Assembly: GCA_016707585.1 (NCBI GenBank)
Contig: JADJHL010000003.1
Location: 124,001 to 188,000 of the forward strand
Source of the DNA: Ignavibacteriales bacterium
Lineage (GTDB): Bacteria; Bacteroidota; Ignavibacteria; Ignavibacteriales; Ignavibacteriaceae
Direction: 5' to 3'
DNA length: 64,000 nucleotides
A program made the position numbers and the translations under genes. A model generated the notes under the pieces. It saw only the letters and a program-made list of their open reading frames with translations. It had not been told where the DNA came from and ran no database searches. Below, in pieces: positions 28,460 through 36,910 of this stretch (positions are counted from its first letter, which is position 1; the number at the start of each line of letters is the position of its first letter).

Positions 28460-28507
28460 TGCTGTGTAATGATATAAAGAAATGATGCTGTGGGCAATCG
28501 TTCATAA

Positions 28508-28528
28508 GGATGAAAAAAGGACTACATC
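28508..28528 (-). promoter_or_regulatory. Stress-island motif copy 8
   Basis: The minus strand reads GATGTAGTCC, TTTTTTCATCC, then TTATGAACGATTG: the copy closest to consensus. It heads a short unit of about 170 bases that ends at the hairpin at 28336-28370. Confidence 0.8.
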
Positions 28529-28598
28529 TAATGGATGATTTATAATGCTGGCAGGTTTACATTTTGTTTTTTAGAACTGCACTAAATAATTATTTTAT

Positions 28599-29987
28599 TT
28601 AAAATCCAACAACATCACCAACTCCGCTTCTAAGAGCAAACCAGATATACTGCATAAAATAATCTTGCGGATTTCGTTTGTAATTTATTTTACCAATTTT
28701 AATCAAGCCTTTTTCATCAGGGATATTTGATTTACGAATAATAAATGTTTTCCCAATAAATGAAGAAATCTTATCAAGGATTCCATTTTCACTATTAGTC
28801 TTTTCATTTAAGATTGCAACGTTTAAATCTTTGTATGCAAGATTTAAACTGCCGTTTGCAGTGCCTGAATTAACATTGATATTATAACTTGCTGATTGAA
28901 GCGACCCTGATTTTATTCGTTGATGCTCACTTGGTTCAATAAAAGCATTTAAGTTTATTAAATCCATACCGCCAAATGTACCAGAATATTTAATCGAAAA
29001 ATCTTTTGATGTTAGTGGAATTTCCATAAACAATTTCATTTTGCTGGAATTCATAAAATAACCTTCACCATATACTCTTGTTGTATCCGGAGGAGTTTTG
29101 TGATTAGCAATTTTGGTAACCAATATTTTTATTTTATTAAATGTAATTAATGCTGGTGCAGTGTTAATTGAAAATCTCTCACGATACTTTAATAAACCAT
29201 TCTTAATATTCAAGCTATCAAGTTTAATGGTGTCCTTTATTGACAAGAAAAATTCATTAGGCATAAAAGGATTTGATGAAGTATTATCATAAGGCTTATC
29301 TTTATTTACAAGAATATCCGCAAATATGTCCTGGATATTTATGCTTCTTGCTTTATAAATGTTTCCTTTTATTAAACCGATAAAATCCAAACCAACTATT
29401 TTAATTTTAGAAATATCAAATCTAAACCTGGTTTGTCTGTATTTACTTTTTGCAAAAAATTTCTCATCATTAGTTGAAATAACATACTTAATTGAATCAA
29501 CAATCATTTCAGAATCTGGCATTGATAAATGAACCTTATTTGCACTTAGTAAATATTGAGTTTTATGAAAATTGAAAATAACATTTTGTGCATCTATTAC
29601 TGCTCCATTAAGTGTAATAGTATTCATGTTCCCTTGAAAAAATAATCTTAGCCAGCCAATTCCGCCAATAGAAAATGATGCCGCACTAAATTTATTGGAT
29701 GAATCAGTATTAAGTAAAATTAACGAATCACAACTTAAGCGATTTTCCCAGAAATTATAATGTATATCACCAATTTTTAATTTGTGTTCTGGATAAGCCT
29801 CAGTAAAAGAATTTATGATTTGCTTTTTTAAGAACAAGTTGATGAAAGGGTCAGGTAAGAAAACCAGAATCAATACGCAAGTGATAAAAGTTATTCCAAC
29901 AATTAAACTGATTAATCTTATAAAATTCATTGGTGAGAATTCTCTCCAATTAAATAATTTAATTTTATCCTGTTTAAATTTTATCAT
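28599..29987 (-). CDS. AsmA/DUF748-like envelope protein
   Basis: A 462-residue protein with one N-terminal membrane helix (about residues 20-45, FIRLISLIVGITFITCVLILVFLP). A long beta-rich periplasmic part follows, with AsmA/DUF748-type patterns (KLKIGDIHYNFWENRLSCDSLILLN, GSLNLAYKDLNVAIL). It ends in an amphipathic YIWFALRSGVGDVVGF. Related proteins act in lipid transport or assembly between the membranes. The start overlaps the stop of the AI-2E-type transporter gene by four bases, giving a coupled pair. Its presence near an Mla set supports an envelope-lipid theme. Confidence 0.75.
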   Translation of the reverse strand: MIKFKQDKIKLFNWREFSPMNFIRLISLIVGITFITCVLILVFLPDPFINLFLKKQIINSFTEAYPEHKLKIGDIHYNFWENRLSCDSLILLNTDSSNKFSAASFSIGGIGWLRLFFQGNMNTITLNGAVIDAQNVIFNFHKTQYLLSANKVHLSMPDSEMIVDSIKYVISTNDEKFFAKSKYRQTRFRFDISKIKIVGLDFIGLIKGNIYKARSINIQDIFADILVNKDKPYDNTSSNPFMPNEFFLSIKDTIKLDSLNIKNGLLKYRERFSINTAPALITFNKIKILVTKIANHKTPPDTTRVYGEGYFMNSSKMKLFMEIPLTSKDFSIKYSGTFGGMDLINLNAFIEPSEHQRIKSGSLQSASYNINVNSGTANGSLNLAYKDLNVAILNEKTNSENGILDKISSFIGKTFIIRKSNIPDEKGLIKIGKINYKRNPQDYFMQYIWFALRSGVGDVVGF

Positions 29988-31063
29988 ATTCGCTTTTTCT
30001 TAATGGATATTGCAACAGGATGTTCTTCAAACTTTTCTGGTCCAAGTAAAACTGCAATCCACTTTGTACTTTCATTGCTTTCAAATGCAAATTTTAGTGT
30101 CATTGTAAGCGGTATAGATAGAATTGCTCCAACCAATCCAAGCAAAGCTCCCCAAAAGATTAGTGATAGAAAAACTACAAGTGTTGAAAGACCAAGTTTT
30201 CTGCCCATTAGTCGTGGTTCAATAACATTACCTTCAACAAAGTTTACAACTATATATCCAACAGCTACCAAAAGAGCACTTCCAAAACCCAACTGAATTA
30301 TTGCTAAAATAACTGGTGGAATGGCGGCTATTATGGATCCAATATTTGGAATGTAGTTAAGTAGAAAAGCAAGAAACCCCCAAAGTAAAGGGTAATCAAC
30401 ACCGAGAATGTACAACCAAAAAGTTAACACAATACCTGAAGCTAAACTCATAAAAGTTTTAATAACCATATAACGTTTCATTTCACTAGCGAACTTTATA
30501 AACTGAGGAAATTTTTGCTCTGGATCTCCTAGTACAACTCTTAGTTTTATAGGAAAGCTAGAGACTTCAAGTAAAATAAAAGTTACTATTAGCATAATTA
30601 AAACAAGATCTGACAACACAGAGCTTAGACCAGTTAACAAATCAGCTGTAAGTCTCATTATTGATTCAGGATTAATATATTCCAAAAAGAATACTTCTTT
30701 TACAACAATGCCTTTACTTTGCAACAAAACAATAAAATCTAAAACTTGTTCGCGAATTCGTGATTGTAGTAAAGGTAGTTCATCGGAAAAACTTCCAAAA
30801 GAAATACCGATTTGTAATCCAATTAAAAGTACAATAACCAGCATGCAAGACATAACGAATAATACTGCAAATCCGGATGGAATGCGTTTTTCCTTTAACC
30901 AAAGTACAGGCGGTGTTCCAAGTAATGCTAGAAAAAAAGAAATCAGGAACAGTACAACAACGGACTGTGCAAGATTTATTCCCACTATGATTATTACAAT
31001 TGCTGCAGCGCTAATTAAAATATGCAGCCCACTCATTGAACTATTTTGTTCTTTCAAAATCAT
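29984..31063 (-). CDS. AI-2E family transporter
   Basis: A 359-residue membrane protein of the PerM/TqsA/YdiK family. It has an N-terminal helix pair, a soluble coiled segment (residues about 65-150) and four C-terminal helices, including the conserved LNYIPNIGSIIAAIPPVILA and VEGNVIEPRLMGRKLGLS. Members export autoinducer-2, ions or other small solutes; the substrate cannot be told. Its ORF overlaps the downstream AsmA-like gene (ATGA). About 30 bases before it ends the lmo0937 gene, so co-transcription from motif copy 9 is possible. Confidence 0.9.
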   Translation of the reverse strand: MILKEQNSSMSGLHILISAAAIVIIIVGINLAQSVVVLFLISFFLALLGTPPVLWLKEKRIPSGFAVLFVMSCMLVIVLLIGLQIGISFGSFSDELPLLQSRIREQVLDFIVLLQSKGIVVKEVFFLEYINPESIMRLTADLLTGLSSVLSDLVLIMLIVTFILLEVSSFPIKLRVVLGDPEQKFPQFIKFASEMKRYMVIKTFMSLASGIVLTFWLYILGVDYPLLWGFLAFLLNYIPNIGSIIAAIPPVILAIIQLGFGSALLVAVGYIVVNFVEGNVIEPRLMGRKLGLSTLVVFLSLIFWGALLGLVGAILSIPLTMTLKFAFESNESTKWIAVLLGPEKFEEHPVAISIKKKRI

Positions 31064-31094
31064 ATTGGATTAAATAACATTTATGTAATTTTCA

Positions 31095-31244
31095 TTACAG
31101 TGCACGTCGTCCATTAATTACATTTACTAAAATCATTATAATTGCAATTACCAGTAGTATGTGAATAAATCCACCAATTGTGTATGATGTTATAAAACCA
31201 AGCAACCATAAAGCTATTAGTACAACTGCGATTGTGTATAACAT
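31095..31244 (-). CDS. lmo0937-family small membrane protein
   Basis: 49 residues from ATG 31244 (preceded by GAAAGGATTTT): MLYTIAVVLIALWLLGFITS, YTIGGFIHILLVIAIIMILV, then NVINGRRAL. This is a standard lmo0937/DUF5670 peptide with two short helices and is too short for common gene length cut-offs. A longer paralogue is at 8224-8430. Motif copy 9 lies about 85 bases upstream, the same distance as for the paralogue. Confidence 0.88.
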   Translation of the reverse strand: MLYTIAVVLIALWLLGFITSYTIGGFIHILLVIAIIMILVNVINGRRAL

Positions 31245-31328
31245 GATAAAATCCTTTCAAATAATTTTACTTTGTTTAGAATCTATGTTAAGGTAAGAAG
31301 CCTGGTTTGCTAGTTCAATCGAGCGAAA

Positions 31329-31349
31329 GGATGAAAAGGGGACTACATC
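31329..31349 (-). promoter_or_regulatory. Stress-island motif copy 9
   Basis: The minus strand reads GATGTAGTCC, CCTTTTCATCC, then TTTCGCTCGATTG. It is about 85 bases upstream of the lmo0937 gene and just after the mlaD-like stop. Confidence 0.8.
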
Positions 31350-31428
31350 TTTTAGTGTAGTAGTTTTTTAATTAAAGAAGTTTTAGTTATGATGATTTAT
31401 TAAAGTTATAGCATACAATAATTTAATT

Positions 31429-32274
31429 CTAAAATCCCCACAGCAACCAGCTATCTTGTGCTTCCTGTAAAAGAATTTTTAACTCTTTAGTTCCATCTTT
31501 TAGATTTATAAAAGTGGAATCAATATTTTTTGCCATACTCTTATTTGCTTCTCTCATCAGATCATTCAATTCAAACAATCCCTTTCTTAGAAAAACTGAA
31601 CCCTCACGTAGATTGATTAAAGTAGAATCAAAATTATATGAAAAACTTCTTTCAGCATCATTAAGAATATTATTTATTCCGGTTAATCCTTGATTTAGAT
31701 TAACGATGGAAGAATCAAAATTCTGTGCAAGCGAATGATCCATCAACAATCTTCCAATCGTTCCTTTTCCTGATTGAATATTATTTGTAACCAATGATAA
31801 GTCACTTGTAATATTGGATGTATTATCAATTGTTTTTTTTAACGACATCAAAACATCGTCAATATCGATAGGCATTGATGTTTTAATCACATCATTATTT
31901 TCGATTACTTTTTTGCCGCCGGTTCCTGGATTAATAATTAGAACTTTATTTCCCATAAGTCCTTCTGAACCAATAGTTGCAACAGCATCTTTTTTAATAA
32001 ACTTCCTGGTGCTTTCATCAATTATTATATCAACTCTTACAGAAGTATCACTTACTAAACTAATATTTTCAACTGTTCCAACATTTATTCCGGATAAGCG
32101 AACATTGTTTCCAGCTTGTAGTCCTGCAACATCTTTAAACACGCCGCTTAAGCGAAAAGTATTTCTAAACAATTGTTGTCTTTCACCGATAAAATAAATT
32201 GCTAATACAAAGACTGCAATTCCAAGTGTAATGAACATCCCAAGTTTTATTTTATTTGCTATATTTTTTTTCAT
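31429..32274 (-). CDS. MlaD/MCE-family lipid-transport protein
   Basis: A 281-residue protein with one N-terminal membrane helix (residues about 9-27). A single MCE domain follows at about 38-118 (RLSGVFKDVAGLQAGNNVRLSGINVGTVENI, TIGSEGLMGNKVLIINPG), then a long helical tail with repeats (NLNQGLTGINNIL, NLREGSVFLRKGLFELNDLM, NLKDGTKELKILL). It forms the periplasmic hexameric ring of an Mla-type phospholipid ABC transporter. It is third in the operon after permease and ATPase (30-base gap to the ATPase). Confidence 0.9.
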   Translation of the reverse strand: MKKNIANKIKLGMFITLGIAVFVLAIYFIGERQQLFRNTFRLSGVFKDVAGLQAGNNVRLSGINVGTVENISLVSDTSVRVDIIIDESTRKFIKKDAVATIGSEGLMGNKVLIINPGTGGKKVIENNDVIKTSMPIDIDDVLMSLKKTIDNTSNITSDLSLVTNNIQSGKGTIGRLLMDHSLAQNFDSSIVNLNQGLTGINNILNDAERSFSYNFDSTLINLREGSVFLRKGLFELNDLMREANKSMAKNIDSTFINLKDGTKELKILLQEAQDSWLLWGF

Positions 32275-32304
32275 TTTGTTTACTCTTATGATTTTTCCAG
32301 CATT

Positions 32305-33084
32305 CTATTCAAAAAATGATCTTATCCATTGATCTTCTGATCTCTCAAGTTCTTCATACGTTCCCTCTGTTGTACAAATACCTTCCTTAAGAATTATAAT
32401 TCGATTACCAGTTAACCTTGCACATTCAATATCGTGTGTGATGATGACCGAAGAAGTATTATATTTTTTTTGAACTTCCAAAATCAAGTTACTTATCTCT
32501 TTGGATGTTATTGGATCTAACCCTGTTGTAGGTTCATCATAAAGCATTATTTCAGGTTTTAAAATTAATGTTCGGGCTAAACCCAATCGTTTACGCATTC
32601 CGCCGGAAAGTTCAGAAGGTGATTTATTAATTGCTTCATCAAGTCCAACATTGTGTAAAGCTTCTATAACTAGTTCATTCATTTTATCTTTTGATATTGA
32701 TTCCGATTTTCGTCTTAATGGAAATTCAAGATTTTCTCTCACAGTCATAGAATCATATAAAGCGCCGCTTTGAAAAAGGAAACCAATCTTTTTACGAATT
32801 TCAATCAATTGTTTGTTATTTAATTCAGCAAAATTTTCTCCAAGTATTTCAAGTTCACCTTCATCAATATCCTCTAAACCAACTATACATTTTATCAATA
32901 CTGATTTACCTGTACCTGATTGACCAAGAATTACAACGTTTTCACCTTTGTTAATAACAAGATTTATATCACGGAGAACGTGATTATTTCCAAACGATTT
33001 TTTAAGATGCTCCATCCTAACAACCGTAGAATCTTTTTGTATAACACTATTTTCATTTTCAAATGTTATTGTTTCTGTATTCAT
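32305..33084 (-). CDS. MlaF-like ABC transporter ATPase
   Basis: 259 residues: Walker A GQSGTGKS, Q-loop FLFQSGALYDSMTVRENLEFPL, signature LSGGMRKRLGLARTL, Walker B EIMLYDEPTTGLDP and H-loop ITHD. The GALFDSMTV-like segment and spacing are those of MlaF ATPases rather than generic importers. It powers lipid movement with the MlaE-like permease encoded 10 bases upstream. A short N-terminal extension (residues 1-22) is acidic. Confidence 0.93.
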   Translation of the reverse strand: MNTETITFENENSVIQKDSTVVRMEHLKKSFGNNHVLRDINLVINKGENVVILGQSGTGKSVLIKCIVGLEDIDEGELEILGENFAELNNKQLIEIRKKIGFLFQSGALYDSMTVRENLEFPLRRKSESISKDKMNELVIEALHNVGLDEAINKSPSELSGGMRKRLGLARTLILKPEIMLYDEPTTGLDPITSKEISNLILEVQKKYNTSSVIITHDIECARLTGNRIIILKEGICTTEGTYEELERSEDQWIRSFFE

Positions 33085-33094
33085 TTACTTTATT

Positions 33095-33973
33095 TCAGTT
33101 TTGAAACAAACTTGTTATTTGTACAGCCATCATATCAATTATAAAAACCATTAAAGATGCAAAGACTACTGCAGAATTTGCTGATTTACCAACTCCTTCA
33201 GTTCCTTTGTTGGAATTGTAACCTTCATAACATCCAATAAGACCAATTGCAAAACCAAAGAAAAATGTTTTGATAACTGCAGGAAGAATATCCTGGAACT
33301 CAAGACTCTGAAATATTTGCGTAACAAATAAATACGTACTTACATTTCCTTTTATGTTTACCCCTACATAAGATCCGCACAAAGCAATAGCATCTGAAAG
33401 AACAACTAATATCGGAAGCATAAAAGTTGCAGATACAACTCTTGTAACAACAAGATATTTGAATGGATTTGTATCTGAAACCTGCATTGCATCAATTTGT
33501 TCTGTTACTTTCATGGATGCAAGCTCTGCCCCGATTCCTGATCCAACTTTTCCTGCAAAGATTAATGCAGTTATAACAGGGCCTATTTCTCGAATAATTG
33601 AAACTGCAACCATTGCAGGTAACCATGATTGTGCCCCAAACTTAGCTAATGTTGGTCTTGTTTGAATTGTAAGAACAAGCCCGATTATAAAGCCTGTAAT
33701 TGCAATAAGAGGAAAAGATTTATAGCCAATAAGGAATGATTGTTTTATGAGTTCATTAAATTCATAAGGAGGTTTTATTACTTCTTTAAAAAATCTAAAG
33801 GTAAAAGTTGCAATAGAAGTAACTTCTAAAAAGAATTTATTTAACAATGAATTAAGGTTAATCTCTGAAAAGTTTTCTTGATTCGTATCTACATCGTTGA
33901 GTTGATCATTAGATTGATGTAAATATAATTTTTTAAATTTATTAAAATATTTTATGAGATTATGTTTTATCAT
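33095..33973 (-). CDS. MlaE-like ABC transporter permease
   Basis: A 292-residue inner-membrane permease with five or so helices. Conserved MlaE stretches include GFIIGLVLTIQTRPTLAKFGAQ, REIGPVITALIFAGKVGSGIGAELASMKVTEQIDAMQV, and FGFAIGLIGCYEGYN. An amphipathic N-terminal part of about 50 residues is typical. First of the permease-ATPase-MCE set. It follows the atypical response regulator by 40 bases, so the KaiC-like operon may read through into it. Confidence 0.92.
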   Translation of the reverse strand: MIKHNLIKYFNKFKKLYLHQSNDQLNDVDTNQENFSEINLNSLLNKFFLEVTSIATFTFRFFKEVIKPPYEFNELIKQSFLIGYKSFPLIAITGFIIGLVLTIQTRPTLAKFGAQSWLPAMVAVSIIREIGPVITALIFAGKVGSGIGAELASMKVTEQIDAMQVSDTNPFKYLVVTRVVSATFMLPILVVLSDAIALCGSYVGVNIKGNVSTYLFVTQIFQSLEFQDILPAVIKTFFFGFAIGLIGCYEGYNSNKGTEGVGKSANSAVVFASLMVFIIDMMAVQITSLFQN

Positions 33974-34013
33974 TTTATTATTGCCGCATTTGTAAAAACA
34001 CTCAACTCAATCA

Positions 34014-34994
34014 CTAATACAAAATTCTTTTAGCGTTTTTAACATTCTTTTTTACCAGTTTAACAGCTTTTTTATCTTTAGTAGTATGGGTTGATACTTT
34101 TTTAACAATTTTTACAGTTCTTATTATTTCCGGTGCGTTTAACAAATTATTTTTTCTTCCTAAAAATTCCTGCATCGTTAGTAATTTTTTGTCTGATTGA
34201 GATACATAAAAAAACAGTGTTACATTTTTTGGTAATAATATCATAAAGGAATTTGATCTTCTTGGTGATTGAATAACTTTGCTAAGATTATATTTTGCAG
34301 ATAAGTTAATCATTGACCATCCAGTTACCTTTGGAAATTCTTTGAATAGATCCATAAGTTTTAAAATGATAAATAATTTTTGGATAATGCTGCTTACAAG
34401 TTTATCCAGAACATTTTCAACAGCTTCTTTTAATTCTATACCTGATAAATTATTTGTTTCACCGATTTCTTTATTGCTCAAACCTTTGCTTAATAATGCA
34501 GCAATTGTCTGTTCTTGCTTCGTCATTTTAACAGTTTTTTTTATTGTAGATCTGTTTGCAGTTACAGCTTGATTAACAATTTGTGAAAATAGAGAGTCGA
34601 CTAATAGGGGAGGCAGGATGCTTGATTTATCTATAACTGTTCTGATGTTTATTAAAAAATTGTTGAGTAAAGTATCCTTAAATATAAAACCACTAGCACC
34701 AGCTTTTAAATAGTTTAGTATATCAGATTGTTTTGAGTCAGTATCCATAACAATTATTTTGGCTAATGGAAAATCTCTTTTTAACTCAATAATAAATCCT
34801 AAACTATTTTGGTTTTCCAATCCTTTATCCAAAAAAACAACATCAGGATTAAACTGGTAAATTTTTGGCAATGGATTTTTTGTATCTCTTGAAACCGCGA
34901 TTATAGAAAGATCATTTTTAGGTTTAAGAATATTTAAAATTCTGTTTCTTATTGCAAAATTATTTTCTATTAAAAGTATTTTTATTTTATCCAT
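34014..34994 (-). CDS. Atypical response regulator with degenerate LuxR HTH
   Basis: 326 residues. A receiver domain (1-120) keeps the phospho-acceptor in PDVVFLDKGL and the lysine in GFIFKDT, but the acidic pair is ENN instead of EDN. The LuxR-type region (about 155-200) starts MTKQEQTIAALLSKGLSNKEI as in its paralogue, yet the recognition helix TVKSHVHNIL is replaced by ELKEAVENVL, so DNA binding is doubtful. About 120 further residues follow, with an unknown fold and a lysine-rich tail. The start shares one base with the KaiC-like stop (TAATG). It probably receives or relays a signal with the KaiC-like ATPase. Confidence 0.8.
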   Translation of the reverse strand: MDKIKILLIENNFAIRNRILNILKPKNDLSIIAVSRDTKNPLPKIYQFNPDVVFLDKGLENQNSLGFIIELKRDFPLAKIIVMDTDSKQSDILNYLKAGASGFIFKDTLLNNFLINIRTVIDKSSILPPLLVDSLFSQIVNQAVTANRSTIKKTVKMTKQEQTIAALLSKGLSNKEIGETNNLSGIELKEAVENVLDKLVSSIIQKLFIILKLMDLFKEFPKVTGWSMINLSAKYNLSKVIQSPRRSNSFMILLPKNVTLFFYVSQSDKKLLTMQEFLGRKNNLLNAPEIIRTVKIVKKVSTHTTKDKKAVKLVKKNVKNAKRILY

Positions 34995-36730
34995 TATTTA
35001 ACTGTTTTCTTTATAAACTTATCAGCTTTTCTGCTTGCACCCATCTTTCTCTGATTTTCTGTAAACCTTTTAGTAGCTGCTTTTTCCATCTCTATTAATT
35101 TAAGTGCTTCCGATTCTTCAGTTTTAAATTCAGATTTTAATACAACAATCTGAGCTTCGGTTGCTGCCCGTTTAAGTTCTATTTCAGATTGCTTGCGTTC
35201 AATTTCTTGCTGTCTAGATAACTGCTGAGCCTCATTCTTTGATTCTTGTGTTAATCTAGCTGAACCGGTTAATACTCCTTCAGGACCAACATATACATCA
35301 AGTAATTCAATGCCATGATCTGTTAAAATAAATTCTCGTATTTGATTTGAATGATCCATTCCACGAGATTTAAGAATATATAAACCTCTGTTACGTTCAC
35401 CACCAATTTCAATATCGCGCAATAAAAGCCATGTATCAATCAATGATGATATCGCCATATCAGTAAATTCTTGAGTAGGGCCAGAATTAGAGAGACTTGC
35501 AAAAAACGCAGTGATGTTTCTCATCTTTAAAAAATCTACAAGACGAAGAAGCATTATTTTAACTTCGGTTTGATTTCCACCAATAACAAATGCATCAATA
35601 GGATCAAGAATTACAATTTGCGGTTTAACTTGATTAATTAATTTTATTGATGTTGTTAGATGATGTTCTAATCCATGCAGTGTTGGGCGAGTTGCATGAA
35701 AGTGAAGTAAACCTTTTTTTACCCAAGGATCTAAATAAATTCCTATAGAAGACATATTACGCATAAACTGACTTGGTGATTCTTCAAAAGCAAAATACAG
35801 TACACGCTCACCACGTTTACAAGCTGCTTCCACAAATTGTGCTGCAAGACTTGTTTTGCCTGTTCCGGCAGTGCCTGAAACAAGCACAGTACTTCCTCGA
35901 AAATATCCTTTACCGGAAAGCATTGTATCAAGACGAGGAATACCGGTTGAAATTCTTTCTCTTGAAGCAATATGTTTTAATCCAAGTGAAGTGACGGGCA
36001 AAACAGAAAATCCATCATCATCAATTAAGAATGGATATTCATTAGTTCCATGTGTTGAACCGCGATATTTAACAATTCGTAATCTTCTTATGGATGACTG
36101 ATCATTAACACGGTGATCCAGCAAAATAACACAATCGGAAACGTATTCTTCCAGACCCTGCCTAGTAAGTGTTCCTTCCCCTTTTTCACCGGTAACAATT
36201 GTTGTAACCCCTTTTTTTTTCAGCCAGCTAAATAGACGACGCAGTTCTGTGCGTACAATTGTAGCGTTCGGTAGTGCTGAAAAGAGTGATTCAATTGTAT
36301 CAAGTACAACACGCTTTGCGCCAATACTTTCAATTGCATTATGGATACGAACAAATAATCCTTTTAAATCATATTCACCGCTTTCTTCAATTTCACCCCG
36401 CTCAACTCTAATATGTTGAAGCCAGATTAATTTTTTTGCAACAAGATTATTCAAATCAAATCCTAACGAAGCAACATTTGAAGTAAGTTCTTTTTCTGTT
36501 TCTTCAAATGAAATAAATACACCAGGCTCATTGTAAAGAGTTGCTCCACGTACAAGAAATTCCATTGCAAAAAGTGTTTTACCACAGCCTGCACCGCCAC
36601 ATACAAGAGTTGGTCTGCCTTTTGGTAATCCACCGCCTGTTATTTCATCAAATCCTTGAATACTTGTTGGTGATTTAGGAAGGGTTTTTCTTAGAAATGT
36701 TTTGCTTTTTTTCATTTTGCTGACTCTCAT
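34994..36730 (-). CDS. KaiC-like double RecA ATPase
   Basis: 578 residues; an ATG five codons in (36715) is also possible. Two RecA/KaiC domains are present. The first has Walker A GGAGCGKT (about residue 45) and RVVLDTIESLF. The second has GTAGTGKT (about 285) and PQIVILDPIDAFV. A C-terminal coiled coil of about 90 residues, rich in Gln, Glu and Lys, replaces the normal KaiC tail. No kaiA or kaiB is nearby, so clock function is unlikely. KaiC homologues without KaiB act in stress adaptation in some bacteria. Motif copy 10 lies about 120 bases upstream and a response regulator follows with one-base overlap. Confidence 0.9.
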   Translation of the reverse strand: MRVSKMKKSKTFLRKTLPKSPTSIQGFDEITGGGLPKGRPTLVCGGAGCGKTLFAMEFLVRGATLYNEPGVFISFEETEKELTSNVASLGFDLNNLVAKKLIWLQHIRVERGEIEESGEYDLKGLFVRIHNAIESIGAKRVVLDTIESLFSALPNATIVRTELRRLFSWLKKKGVTTIVTGEKGEGTLTRQGLEEYVSDCVILLDHRVNDQSSIRRLRIVKYRGSTHGTNEYPFLIDDDGFSVLPVTSLGLKHIASRERISTGIPRLDTMLSGKGYFRGSTVLVSGTAGTGKTSLAAQFVEAACKRGERVLYFAFEESPSQFMRNMSSIGIYLDPWVKKGLLHFHATRPTLHGLEHHLTTSIKLINQVKPQIVILDPIDAFVIGGNQTEVKIMLLRLVDFLKMRNITAFFASLSNSGPTQEFTDMAISSLIDTWLLLRDIEIGGERNRGLYILKSRGMDHSNQIREFILTDHGIELLDVYVGPEGVLTGSARLTQESKNEAQQLSRQQEIERKQSEIELKRAATEAQIVVLKSEFKTEESEALKLIEMEKAATKRFTENQRKMGASRKADKFIKKTVK

Positions 36731-36848
36731 CTTGTTATCATTCTTTAAATATCACAACCAATTCACTTTACTTTGGAGTGATTAAATATATTTATATAAA
36801 GCACAGCAAATTTTATGTAATCTTACAATTGAGGAAAATAGTCCAAAG

Positions 36849-36869
36849 GGATGAAAAAAGGATTAAATC
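36849..36869 (-). promoter_or_regulatory. Stress-island motif copy 10
   Basis: The minus strand reads GATTTAATCC, TTTTTTCATCC, then CTTTGGACTATT. It lies between the NarL-type regulator gene and the KaiC-like gene, directed to the latter. Confidence 0.75.
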
Positions 36870-36910
36870 TTTTTATATAATGTATAAAAAAGTTATTTGG
36901 AAGGATGGGT

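Noticed and set aside
34994..36730. A circadian clock locus
   Set aside because: No kaiA or kaiB gene and a different C-terminal tail; only the ATPase fold is shared.
6405..36869. The island motif as a sigma54 promoter
   Set aside because: No GG-N10-GC element is present at any copy; the conserved bases are different.
6405..36869. The island motif as a REP or mobile repeat
   Set aside because: Copies are not palindromic overall, lie outside or at the edge of genes, and all point toward a following gene at similar distance.
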